Assembly: GCA_003971905.1 (NCBI GenBank)
Contig: RSEE01000045.1
Coordinates: forward strand, 310,001-374,000
Length of the DNA stretch: 64,000 nucleotides
Source: Moniliella sp. 'wahieum'
Taxonomy: Eukaryota > Basidiomycota > Moniliellomycetes > Moniliellales > Moniliellaceae
Reading direction: 5' to 3'
Shown here in pieces: positions 38,446 to 49,588 of this stretch (position 1 is its first letter; each line of letters opens with the position of its first letter). The translations under genes and the position numbers were made by a program. The notes beneath the pieces are model-generated. The model had not been told where the DNA came from and did no database searches. It was given only the letters and a program-made list of their open reading frames with translations.

Positions 38446-38738
38446 GGTTGATGTATGGCAGACGGCCCGCCGACGCGACTGGCTCGGCCGAGGTGCAAAA
38501 AGGCGCGGCGCCGGCCAGACAAAAAAAAAATAGAACAGGTGCGGTGGGGCTCGCACGCCCCATTCCGCGCACCGGCGGAAGGAAATTTTCTTTCTTGGCC
38601 TGCTCTGCGGTTCTGGCTGGGCAGTCCAGAGCAGCCAAGTCGACCACCTCAACCAGGCGCCCAGCCCCGACCACACCAGGCCCGGCCCGGCCACCCCTCC
38701 CCCACCTCCCCCCACCACCTCCCCCCCCTCGCCACACC
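38446..38738. promoter_or_regulatory. divergent promoter between TRM2 and UTP6
   Basis: There are 293 bp between two start codons pointing away from each other. The UTP6 side ends in a 50-base CCACC/CCTCC-rich pyrimidine tract reaching the ATG. An A9 run lies at 38522-38530. Both products act on structural RNAs, so co-expression is plausible, but no known factor site is identified. Confidence 0.5.
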
Positions 38739-41304
38739 ATGGAGCGGGTGGCGCTGCGCCTCGAGCAGTCGCTCCCGCAGCTCGAGCAACTCGCCAACGC
38801 GGGTATCTTTTCGCGCGACGAGCTGCGTGCGCTCACCACCCAGCGCTCTGCGCACGAAGCGGCACTCGCTCGTCGGGAAGTGACGTTTGGCGACTACGAA
38901 GCGTACATCAACTTTGAAGACCGTGCGGAGCAACTGCGCGTGTTGCGTACACGCCAGCCCAGTGTCCAAGACAAACTGACGCCTCAGGACGACAAAAAGC
39001 TCAAGAGCGCCTACATTGCCCGCGGGATCAGCATTTTTGAACGTGCTCTCCGGCGCCTCAAGGGATCTGCGCGTTTGGCTTGCGTATGCCGATTGGGCCC
39101 GCAGACATGGAATGAACGTTGTCCTAGGCCGCGTCTTGGGCAGGGCCATCGTCCATCCAAAGCAGCCGTCCCTCTGGATCTTGGCCGCACGCCAAGAACT
39201 CGCCCTCGACCCATGGGGCAAGGAGCCCGCACGCTTTTCCTGCGTGCGTTGAAGGTGAACCAACCCCCTGCAGTTGCTCCCGACGCAGAAGAGCCCCCGC
39301 GGAAGAAGAGCAGACAGTCTAACGGCTTCGTTGCCCGGGACCCGAAACCGCATGAGGGATTACTGTATATCCCCCATGCCCATGTCAGAGACTATATCCA
39401 TCTTGCCCTTGAGTATGTGAGGATGGAAGTGACGATCATCGAGCGCACCCGTCGGCGGTTTACCAAACTCGGGATTGATCTTCAATCGACCCTACCGCCC
39501 CTGCAAAGGGGAGAGCTGCAGCCCGATCAGCAGGGGGCAGGGGATGACGCGGCAGAGCGAGCAGCAGTCAAGATGGCTAACATGCCTGCTACTGAAACCC
39601 CCATTACCGAGGAGCCACTGCTGCTTCCGAAGGAGCTTCTTCAAATGAAGGCCCGAGTGACGACCGGCTCTTGGCCGTTGTACGGCATGCGATCGACAAG
39701 CTGATTCTCCCCCTGCTCCCAAGCGACGCAAGCAAGTTCACATTCCTCGCTGCGGTATATCGTCTTCTCCTTTCGTTCCCCTTTACCGACACGGTGTCTT
39801 CCTGGCAGAGTGGCCAGAAGTTGCGCAACACTATCCTCGGCTTTATCGTGGAAAGATGCCACCTCAAGTTGAAGCAGACTTCCTTAGTGCTGCTAAGGAA
39901 GTAGTGGACCCCACCCCCATTTGGGCTTTGGACCGAAAAATTGCCCAGCATCAAGAGGGGGAAGAGATGGACACGTTTTCCCGTCTCAAAGCAGCCGGGG
40001 AGCTGCGACTTCTCATCTCGGACAGTGAAGTGGGGGACTTGTTCCCCCACGGCCGAAGGTGGCGAAACTTTTTCTCGTCTGAGCGCGATCTTGGCGGGTG
40101 CAGTCAAGGTTCGGAGAGGGCATGACGACACTTCTTTGCCCCCCTCGCTGGTGGCATGGAGTAGGGCGACCTCTACTACTCTCAGCTCGTACCTTGCTGA
40201 GGGGAGAAAAGAGGACGCTCTCTCTTGGCCGAGGGCAATGTCCTCTTCCTCCAAGGAATCCGAGGAGGGGAGTCGACCCAGTTGGGCAAGCTACTGGATG
40301 CGCTTCTAACACAGGCTTACCAGAGCGCCAAAAAGGGAAGATATCTTTCTCCTCGTCTCATCTTTGCCTACTTCAGCTCTCTCCCGCCTGACGACTGGTC
40401 TTCCCGCGCGGAGGCGATCCGCAAGCCTCTTCGTCTGGCTAAGGATTTGACACTCAAGGAGCAAGAGGCGTGGGCTCCGATTTGGGAGCTGTACTTGGAT
40501 GCGCTGGTCCATGCTCACCAAGCAGACCTAGAGAGCAAGGCATCTGATGCCTTGGCCGTGCGGGAACAGCTCTTTAATGAGCACATTTCTGCAACCCAAT
40601 CGACGCCCACCCAACTTGCGGTATGGACCCATGCTATCGCCCTGGCCCGTGGAGGGTTCCAAGTGCGAGACAAAAAGGTGGACAAATGGACCGTCTCTGC
40701 CCTTGAGAAATTGCTCTCCTTATCCCGCAAGGGTGTGAGTGGGAATAGCGACTCATCCCAGGCCGAAGGCAGGCAACTTGTGCACGACCGTCTGCTCGCA
40801 GCCGTGGCTGCCACGCCCACTCAACTGAGTAAGACCCGAAGTGCCAAGTCAACGAGCAAGGTGCGTCAAGCGGTGAGGGGAATGATCCGCTCGGACCCTG
40901 TGGCATCAGCGGCGTTCTGGCTTGCGCATGCCCGATCTGAGTCTGGCCTCTACCGTACTCTTCCCCCCGGAGAGGATAAAGAGGCGGTGCGAACCTATCT
41001 TTCCACGTTGTGGTCGCGACTGCGTAGCTCAACAGCCAGCAGTGCCACACTTTTGATTCCTGCCAGGCTGTTATGGCTGCGTCACCTTCTCTTGGATTTG
41101 AGAGATGGGACAGCAGCATTGGCCGCGTTGGATGTTGCACGTCGAGACGCAGCAACCTTGGATCCTCGTCTGGTGCCCCTCCTTGAATCTGGGTGGCAGC
41201 GCCTGAGTAGCGGTCGCCCCGAGGATGCCGAGGATGAGAATGAGGATGAGGACGACGACGACGACGATGAAGAGGAAAGCGATGAAGAGGAGGAGGAGGA
41301 CTAA
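38739..41304 (+). CDS. UTP6: UTP6, U3 snoRNP small-subunit processome protein
   Basis: It is required for 18S pre-rRNA processing in the nucleolus. The ATG at 38739 gives MERVALRLEQSLPQLEQLAN and AGIFSRDELRALTTQRSAHE, the conserved Utp6 N-terminus, then FGDYEAYINFEDRAEQLRVL. HAT-type helical repeats follow: DLRVWLAYADWARRHGMNVV, HPKQPSLWILAARQELALD, VRDYIHLALEYVRMEVTIIE, and further repeats to about 41190 (EQEAWAPIWELYLDALVHAH; RLLWLRHLLLDLRDGTAALA). The protein ends in a run of Asp/Glu (41220-41300) with TAA at 41302-41304. Frame breaks occur near 39055, 39215, 39690, 39900 and 40240, while 40225-41304 is clean. Length and order suit the family. No intron is needed. Confidence 0.93.
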
Positions 41305-42021
41305 AAGACGTGAAGCGATTCCCTGTATTGCATCTCTACATCTTTTCGCACATCTTTCAGGCTGGAACAGGCCAAATCTGCGGTCAGCTAAATAGATACG
41401 CAGTGACTATCCGGTACTAAGTAGCCTCGGCCTCCCTTACCCCTCGGCCATATTGTTGTGCCGTGATGGAACAGAGTACTCTCCGACGAGCAGTCTACAG
41501 GAGAGGTAGCCAGTCGATCGGTTACAAAGAGCGGGAACGACGTGACCGTTATGCGTTGCGAGTGAACTAGCGAAGAGCGGAGCGGTGGTGTGGAGAAACA
41601 GCACACCAACTACAAAAAGGAGGACAGGAAAGGCAGGCGTGCGCGCACCAGCGCGAGCTATGGCATGAACTGGCCTAGTGCCCCTGAGCTGGCACCAGCC
41701 TAGGCATGCTCTCACCCCCACGTAACAATGATATTCCAGTGACCTGCGTTGTTTATACCTGGCCGTAGCTACTAAATAACCACCAACTCCTAAGCAACCA
41801 GGGCTAGTAGCCACCAACTCCTAACCAGCCACATGATCTGTTCCTTTCTGTTTAGACGGCGACTGCGAGTCTGGGGTATAGCGTTTGCGGTTTACACCCT
41901 ACCCGTTAACAAACAGCAAAAGCGAGCAGAAAATGAAGACTCTTTGAAGTGAAAATTGCCCAAGATACTAGCATGGAGACATAGGGGGTGGAGGGGGCCG
42001 GGGAGACATCATTCATGGCAC
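41305..42021. other. convergent intergenic region, UTP6 / Nur1-like
   Basis: This is 717 bp between two convergent genes. Nothing conserved was seen, and no clear polyadenylation signal stands out. Confidence 0.5.
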
Positions 42022-43278
42022 TTAGTAATACACTGTTTGATCGTAACCCTCCTCCGCATACGAAGGATACGGGTACCCATCAATGATCTCTTGCACGACG
42101 TCCGAGTCGAGGGTCTGAGTTTGGTGTTCGGTGACAATGGGCAAAGCGGTGGGCTGAACAAATCGGACATCATACTCGTACAGCACTTCGGACGCCAACT
42201 TTTCTCGTTGGGCCAAGCGGACCTCACTGAGAGCAATCAGGACGTACGTCTGCACTGAAAGCAGGAGTATCCCACCCCACCCAGAACAAGTGGAAGACTC
42301 ACCGTCCGTTCGTACCCGTGCGCGGCGACTTCGTACCACAGACTGTGCAGTGGAGAGTAGACACCGAAAAAGGAAAGACACGCTGCAGGTGGGGTCCAAA
42401 TCTCCATCGCCCGACTGGATGGGGAAGTACAGGATCATCAACGTGTTCCTCTGTGGGTTGGTCTAGACCCGAGGGAGGCGCAAGAATGTAGTACCACACC
42501 GCGCGCAAAACCCAGCGAAGCGCCAGACTTTTTCATTTTGTCAGTATTCCGATACGCGAAATGGGGAAAGAACGTACACGCTCCACCGAAGTGCGGTCTT
42601 AATTCCCAACCAGGCCGCTTTGGAGATAGTAAGCGGTGCTTGGGCTTCCTTGGCGCGTTCCTCCGCCTCGGCCTGGGCGCGGTCGCCAGGCACCAGGCCA
42701 ATTCGCTTGGTATAGGAACGGTAACTCGCCTGGCAGAATAGAGCGTATGCATTCAGCCCCGAAAGGAAGAACAGTCCCAGCATAGCCAGCACAGCAAGCG
42801 TGGAGATGCTCCAAGCAGTCCTGGGAGTGGAAAGGATACGAGGGGTGGTGGAGGTGGTCTGGAAGCGCAAAGTCTGGGCATGGGCATGAGAACGGGCACC
42901 CGCGCCGCGCCGGACAAGCAACAGAAAAAAGGACAAGAGGTGTGCTGCTCCTGCTGCTTTACCTCCAGTCTCGAGCGGGAGCGCTGTGACGTCGGCCCGC
43001 CATTCGGCGGCGGCCTGCAGCAGCGCGTCCCACATTTCCAGAGGGAAGGAGCTGATGCGGTCGTACAGTCCGCGGCGTCGCACCTGCCGACGGAGGGAGC
43101 TGCGGCGACGACGTTGTTTGTCCTTACTCTCCTTGCCCTTGGATGTGGGAGTAGACTTGATGGTCGACATGTCCAGATCAGAACGGAGTGAGTCGTCGTT
43201 GTCGCCAGCCGAGTAAGTGTAGGAAGACAGGCGGCTGCGGCGTGGACCAACATGGGCAAAGGGCACGTTGCGCCGCAT
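42022..43278 (-). CDS. Nur1/Mug154-like nuclear-rim membrane protein (DUF2418)
   Basis: Nur1 proteins sit in the inner nuclear membrane and tether silent chromatin and rDNA. The ATG at 43278 gives MRRNVPFAHVGPRRSRLSSY, then a Lys/Arg-rich region and RGLYDRISSFPLEMWDALLQ (amphipathic, typical of the family). Membrane segments LLSFFLLLVRR and STLAVLAMLGLFFLSGLNAY are followed by ALFCQASYRSYTKRIGLVP. ALRWSVYVLSPF and VWYYILAPP precede the best match to the family core, WTPPAACLSFFGVYSPLHSL with WYEVAAHGYERT, near 42305-42400. After an intron (GTGAGT donor near 42301) comes TYVLIALSEVRLAQREKLAS with EVLYEYDVRFVQP, and TAA at 42022-42024. Frame breaks lie near 42480-42530 and 42400. The assignment rests on motif pattern, not on a search. 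Confidence 0.7.
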
Positions 43279-43795
43279 CAGTGCAGCGCGGGGCACTGAA
43301 CGCCGACACTTGGCCAAGTGATGCTCGCTGCGACACATACACAGACCCCGAGTCGGCCATTGTGTTGGAACGGGCGATGGCGAAGACGGCGGTTCGTGAG
43401 AGTCTGGTGTTGGCGTCGGTGTCAACGATGGGCAGGACGGCCGACAGCCTCACGACGTCCGCGTGGGTCACGTGACTATACCCGCTGTCTGTGCTTCGAG
43501 GCGTCAAATTTCAAAGCGCATCAACCACACAAGGTATCGATCGCGTTTGAAAACTGCTGTGGGAGTATACGATGGGTACGCCACTGGTACGCCTGCTCAC
43601 TTGAAGGTTGACTTCCAACTGGGGAATTGAAGCTTGAAGCTTGGAGTATCCTTGCACCAAGGTATCCACCACTGTTTTTCGGCCGCCAGGGAGCATATCA
43701 GCTGGCGCCGTAGGCAAAGTATTAGCACCCTCTCTGTACTCCCCTTTTTGATAGTAGCACAGTCAGGTGGGATTCGAATAGAACATGGTATATGC

Positions 43796-45203
43796 CTAGT
43801 CCCTCGGCACGAAAGGTACACTCGATGCAGCATAATAAGGGAAACTTGGGACAGGGTAGGGGGTACTTGAAGCAGCGTAAGGAGGCACACTCCCTCCAGA
43901 ACGAGGGGGTGGCGGGGGGTAATACATGCCCTGCATCCAAGGGTAGTAAGGGTAATACGGTGGGGGTAAAAGTATGGTGGAATCCCCTCCATAGGGTTAG
44001 GCCCCTCCTCTGTGGTCCCTGTAGGACGAGATGGCGATGGGTAAATTGGGACCTGAGGCGGGGCAGGGGGATCAAACGTTGCTGAGTAGGAGGGGTGGAT
44101 CTCCTCGGGTCTTCCATCACCTGATGGACTTGCTCGAGTAGCGAACCGACCATGCCAATGCTCCGTGTGAGTGCGGTATTGTCTCGATGGCCATGTCTCC
44201 GTTGACCAGGTGGGTGAAGTGACTCTTGCACCTCCGGCTGCTCAACCGAATTGTGAGATACACCAGCATGTGAGGCATGCATTGCAGGGGACGAATTCCT
44301 CCCTTGTTCAGGTAGAAGACTTTCCTCCCGCTGGGCCTTGAATTGGTCGAGAAGAGCCAGAGCGCGATCTATGGCGTCCAACTCCTCATCCTCTTCCGGG
44401 ACAGGGGATGCGCGATAGGTACCCTTGCCGTACGGGCCGGTACTCAATGCGTCCCCAGGGGTAATTGACGGTGAGGGAGGTGTGGATTTTCTCAATTGGG
44501 GGGACTGCACAAGCGACTCGTCGTTTGGTAGGAGAGTGCCTCCTCCCCCCGACGATACAGAGAGAGCAAGCTGTTGCAGCATTTGCGTCAACGCGCCCAC
44601 TTGAGCCGATTGAGCCTGAAACTGATTAGCCAATCGAGCATGAGATTGTCGCAGCTGATCGTTTTCCTCTTTCAGTTCTTTCATGGCCCCAAGCAAATCA
44701 GTCGCATCAGAGGCATTGTCTTCGTCTGGCCGAGAAGAGGGCCAGGCACCGGGGGGTACTTCCGGTTCCTCTTTCCTCACTCCCGGGAGAAGAAGACCCG
44801 AAGAAGACCAAGCGCCTGAAGGAGCGGTAGGTAGAGATGCGGTGGCCGGAGAGGAGGGTGTCGATTTCGGTGTCCCCGTAGGGGAGTATGGCAAGCGGCG
44901 GCTGTGGATCGTAGTCCGGGACACTTCGGGAGCAGACGAGTCCGAGGGCCGAGGACGAAAGCCTTGGGATCTTCTTCCCTTGCCGCGAGCAGGCGGTTGA
45001 GCAGAGCCGTCTTCCTGGGAGGGAGCTACAAGGCTGCGCACCGCCTCTTGCGCAGAGATGGGTGGGAGATCTGGCTGCCACTGGTTGATAGCCTGGGCAG
45101 GAGCATGGCCCGCTAGCAGATGTGCAACAGCGAGAGAGCCTGTGCGCACTGGTGGAAGAGGCGAATTGGCGCGTGGCGACGAGTTGCGGTCAGACACGCC
45201 CAT
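43796..45203 (-). CDS. coiled-coil protein with Tyr/Pro-rich C-terminus, function unknown
   Basis: The ATG at 45203 gives MGVSDRNSSPRANSPLPPVR and a short ordered-looking start (AVAHLLAGHAPAQAINQWQP), then about 100 Ser/Pro-rich residues. A clear coiled coil follows (LLGAMKELKEENDQLRQSHA; LANQFQAQSAQVGALTQMLQ) and two shorter helices (LDAIDRALALLDQFKAQREE; MVGSLLEQVHQVMEDPRR). After a frame break near 43960-44090 the best frame is PPYYPYYPWMQGMYYPPPPP followed by further YPVPSFPYYAASS-type residues to TAG at 43796-43798. Aromatic, low-complexity tails of this sort are common in condensate-forming proteins. No family is recognised. It lies in tandem with the kinase upstream at 45794. Confidence 0.65.
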
Positions 45204-45793
45204 GCCCGTGGCACACCTGCAAGTCCCGTGACTGGGACTGTGGCCAGCGCAGAAAGCAAGATGGTGGTGAGAAGGAACAAGCCCCTGCCAGAACCGCGCA
45301 TCGCACAGGGGTGGCGGTGCACAGGCGCGGCGCGGCGTGGCGCAGGAGGCACAGGAGGCACCCAGGCAGCAGTTCAGTGTCTATGGATGCAACCCAAAGC
45401 CCCCAGACCTAAAACCTAAGACCTAAGGCCTAGTAGCTAGTAAGTAACTAGTAACTAGTAGCTAGTAACCAGTATGGCCTAGGCCCGAAGGGACGCCACA
45501 GGCGTAGCCTCCAAGATGCACGAAGCTTGAAGCCCCCCGTCCAGGCTGGGCCGCCCTCGTCCACACTATTGACGTGAGGTGTGAGGCCTGAGGATGGGAT
45601 ACAACACTATTGGATCACTAGCCTCTCGTCTTGTCATCTCCTTGTGTGGCCAGACTCGGGCATGAGTACTGCGTGGGCATCAAGAGGATGCGCTAAATAG
45701 GGGGTAGGCAACCCTCCATTCGATTCTTGAAAATGTATTTCGAACAATGCGCGGTCGCGGTAAGGGTAGGGAGTGAGGTAGTGGGAGGCTAGA

Positions 45794-46984
45794 TTACGAG
45801 AGGATGAAGTGCTGCACCGAACGATGCTTGTCAATGTGGACGCGCAGCAGCCGCTCAGGTAACGCATGCGGCAACTCGTCCCGGTTCAGGTCGGAAGTTA
45901 CATCCGTTTTTTTGGACCTTGCCGCGAGTGCGAGGTCCGACTTGAGCCACGGTCAGCCTGTCCACCCGAGCCTGGTCCAACAGGGGAGTATGGGGCCAAC
46001 TTGGAGGCCACCCCCGTTGATGTCCACAATTCGTAGATGGGCATGTAGGATGAAAGGAAGTGCATATCCAACTGGTCTTCGGTCGGCGATGCCTGTGATG
46101 ATCCATGCCACCATGCAGATACCAGGTTCCAATCAGGCATGTTGGCGCGCAAAATGTCGTCCTGTTGTAATGCTGTACGCACTCCGACCACGGGCCAGAG
46201 CTGAATTAAAGCGTCAAGATGGGAGCCCCAGCGCTGAGCATACTCTGACACTGCTTCATCCATCTTTTGCAAATGGGCCAGCGAATGCTTGAGGAAGAAA
46301 GGCGAGGTCCCGCCATTGCGCGCTTGTTGACGCGCATGCTCATAGCGCGTCGTCAATAGGTCTCCAAGCGGGGCCAAGCCAAGGCACCATCCCTCCAGTA
46401 GGAACAAATCCAGCTCGCGAGGCCTATTGACATCGTGGCCCACTACCACTCCCGCCTCACAGTGAGGCAAGCATGCAACCTCAGCGGATTGGGTGAATTC
46501 GCGATTGGATGTTTCCGGGTCGGAAGGCCAAAGCGGAGGCTCAGGCTCGCCACGTAGGTTGCACAAAATCCGTTCTCCAAATGCCACATCGTGCGTACCT
46601 GGAACATCGCGGACCCGGAGGAGGGTGTTGGTGGGGTCGCGCCCTGAATTTCTTCCAGCGCCTCATCAGAGAGACGAAGATCGTCGATACCGATCACGGC
46701 GACACGCAGGCCGTAGCCCTCGGAACTGAGTTCTGAGGCAAGGCGGTGGACAACCTGGTGTTTACCTTCTGGATAGTCAGCAGAGTCCGCTACCTACCAA
46801 GACGGGGACGTACCGCTTCCCTGGGGGCCTTGGACGCCGACGATGAGTGGGCGGTCCCGCGCTCGTGCCGGGCGGTTGGCCACTGAGAACAGATGAAGTT
46901 GCGGCACAACTGCCACGTGGCCACTGGCCACATCTCGGCAGCGTCGCGCTCGCGGCCGCGGTTGGGAAAGCGAGGGCGATACAT
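45794..46984 (-). CDS. P-loop kinase, Tda10 / D-glycerate 3-kinase type
   Basis: The ATG at 46984 (MYRPRFPNRGRERDAAEMWP) leads to PLIVGVQGPQGSG, the start of the P-loop. A 48-nt intron at 46766-46813 (GTACGT..CTGACT..AAG) interrupts the P-loop and splices GPQGSG to KHQVVHRLASELSSEGYGL. Then come VAVIGIDDLRLSDEALEE, the family hallmark NTLLRVRDVPGTHDVAFGER near 46580-46640, and RPRELDLFLLEGWCLGLAPL near 46380-46430. HLQKMDEAVSEYAQRW and HFLSSYMPIYELWTSTG follow. The C-terminus LNRDELPHALPERLLRVHID reaches TAA at 45794-45796. Frame breaks are at about 46840, 46600 and the T7 run 45907-45913. Eukaryotic relatives phosphorylate small acids such as glycerate; the substrate here is not certain. Confidence 0.85.
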
Positions 46985-48002
46985 GCTCGTGAGAGAGAAA
47001 ACGGCGGTGGAGCAGGCGATTGAGCGGGTGGATCGATAACACGCTGTGTCTCTAGCAAGTTGAATCGTCCCCGCCGCCGGGGCCACAACTGCCACACAAC
47101 ATGCCATGGAGCAGCCAGGGGCCCACACGGCCACAGGCGGAACTCGGGCTGATGTTGCAATTTCAGTGGCTTATTCCGGCCCCGCTGCATAGATAGGTAC
47201 CTGGTTCAACCTGAACGTTCAACCAACCCGCCAGTTCTCTACATCAGCGATGCGACAGATGGCCAAGGGCCGACGACCGATGATAGATCAACGCCAGGCC
47301 AGCTCAAGCACAGATAAATCCAGCCCAACAGGACAGGACCAATCTCCGTCGGCGGCGGGGCCGGCTAACCCTGGCCGTATACTCCCCCGAGAGCCCGTGG
47401 CAGAAAGGGTTGCGGCGCATACCGGTTACCAGCTTCCAGCACTTCTCCCGTATCAGGGCCAGAGGCAGGCCACACAGGAAGCCATCGGTCATCGGACCCA
47501 AACGATCAATAGCATTCAATCTGTTCCTTCACGACCTGGGAAATCTCTATGCCTACCGCGCACATGAGGGTGCCCAAGCCCACAGTTATATATAGTGGAA
47601 ATGGCGCCTCAAGCTCAAGCTTCTCACACGAAAAGGGATACCCAGGCCTCAGGGCATCCGTCAGCCGGTCACGCTCTCTATACGAGGACTGGCATCGACG
47701 GAGCATATGCCGCACACTCAATGCAGTTCCTCCTGAACCATATGTTCCTGAACCGCAACGAGGGAAGGCAATTCTCAATGGGGGTTCCCGTGTTATCGGG
47801 ACTACAGGCGACAACAAAGGGAGTAGGCTTTGCTGTATTCTAACGTAGGGTTAGCACCGCAGCGATTTTTGAAAGTGGCGCTGTGCAAATTAATTGCGGT
47901 GATCGTCAGGAAATAACGAAACCCTAATACCTTCGTGCACCGAGTCGAGTTGCGTGGCTGACGCGTTCAACGTTCATCGTTTCCCACCCACACTTGTTCA
48001 AG
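46985..48002. promoter_or_regulatory. divergent region upstream of the kinase and of ribosomal protein L12
   Basis: It holds TTGAACGTT elements at 47203-47225 and 47964-47978 and two telobox-like words, TAGGGTTAG at 47846-47854 and AAACCCTAA at 47919-47927, the latter about 80 bp before the L12 start codon. The 47250-47840 segment has no recognised gene. Confidence 0.5.
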
Positions 48003-48734
48003 ATGGCGCCCAAGGCTGACCCCTCGATCCCTGTGACGGTGATCCTGCGTGCGACCGGTGGTGAGGTTGGTGCCTCCTCGGCGCTCGCGCCCAAGATTGG
48101 TCCCCTTGGTCTGGTATGTCCCCCCCCACCCTGTTCTGTCTGCAGCAGGAGCACGACTGACTTTGATTGGAATCACAACAGTCGCCCAAGAAGATTGGTG
48201 AGGACATTGCCAAGGCAACGGGCGAGTGGAAGGGTCTCCGCGTGACGGTTAAGCTGGTTGTGCAGAACCGTCAGGCGGCGGTGTCGGTTGTGCCCTCGGC
48301 CTCTTCGCTTGTCATCCGCGCGCTCAAGGAGCCCCCCCGTGACCGCAAAAAGGAGAAGAACATCAAGCACGGCGGCAACATCCCCTTCGATGAGATTGTC
48401 GAGATTGCGCGCACCATGCGCCCCCGCTCTTTCGCCAAGGACCTCTCGGGTGTTGTGAAGGAGATTCTCGGCACTGCCCAGTCGGTCGGGTGCCGCGTCG
48501 ACCGCCGCCCACCCCACGACATTATCGACGCCATCAACGAGGGCGAGATTGAGGTCCCTCAGAGTAAGCCATTGTGCGTGAGCGGCTCTTTTGGGAGGAT
48601 GCAAGATGGCCTTGTAATGGTTTGCGTCTGGCCCTGTTTTTCTCCTCCATACATGTGCCACTTCATGGCACTGGCACACCGAAAATATATGGCGCATGAC
48701 CATGCGTTGCTTGGTTTTAGCCATCGTAGTGTGA
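48003..48734 (+). CDS. RPL12: 60S ribosomal protein L12 (uL11)
   Basis: This large-subunit stalk-base protein binds the GTPase-associated rRNA. Exon 1 (48003-48113) encodes [20 protein letters not shown] and [17 protein letters not shown]. The intron 48114-48181 begins GTATGT and ends AACAG. Exon 2 (48182-48563) encodes [60 protein letters not shown] and [16 protein letters not shown], ending GEIEVPQ. A GTAAGC donor follows, and the best acceptor (TTTTAG at 48715-48720) adds a short tail TIVV with TGA at 48732-48734. That gives 168 residues, close to the yeast 165. This gene has no frame break. The third exon is inferred from splice signals only. Confidence 0.95.
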
Positions 48735-49588
48735 GGGTTACTCAATAGAGATGTGCCCCGGGCACAGTATCGTATCCGTTCGCTTAGTATCGGGATCTCT
48801 TTTGCTTGCAAGATGGGGCGATGAATAAGGTGGGTGCTACAGACAAATTTAGCAGAAAAGTGGCGCGCTCTCTCGACATCATGGCAGACCTGGGATGTGG
48901 CGATTGTAGTCATGGAGATGTTTGTACGTGGACTGGAATAGCCGGCAGTAAATGATGAGCGTAACATGAAGAAGGTTGAACGTTGATAGAGAAAAAGATG
49001 CTGTCCTGCCTTGTGAAGAGTATGTGTCTTGATCTCAGTGCGGATGGGAAGCCTCCGGGGCCTATAGTATGCTCTCAGTTGTATAGGGCAACTGGTGACA
49101 TTTTGCCCGACGAATTTCTGACTAATAACTTTGATGCATGGCCCCTACACACTCCACGTTCAGCAAGCTTTTCCTCATCATGCGCCTCACCATGCTATGC
49201 GTCTGCATATCAAGGCAGTATATCTACGGGCCATTCCAGGTTTGGCAATCATGAAGATACAGACAATCATCGTCTAGCCCGCCATTCATCAAAGAAACAG
49301 TGCCGCTACATGGCACTACGGATGGAACGTGCCACAATCAGACCCTGCAGAAATGAAGTATTGCATGTCTGAACTGCTGTACGAGAGAGACTGCACACCC
49401 CAGTGAAGGCAACACTACTAACGAGAGACTTATGTTTAGCCGAAGGGAGAAAAATTGATTGAAGGCATGCATCAATTGACGTTCTGCATTGCAGAATGAA
49501 CGCAGGTTGACTAGTCGTATGGACAAGTGGGGGCACGAAGGAATTGGCCCAAGAGTCGTGGAAGGTGCGGGGAGAGCGCAAAACGAAA
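48735..49588. other. convergent intergenic region, L12 / OPT transporter
   Basis: No conserved gene was seen. There is a TTGAACGTT element at 48975-48987. The rest is AT-richer than its surroundings and probably includes both 3' untranslated regions. Confidence 0.5.

Noticed and set aside
47250-47850. Overlapping short frames upstream of RPL12
   Set aside because: No homology, frames on both strands overlap, and the region fits a promoter/5' region.
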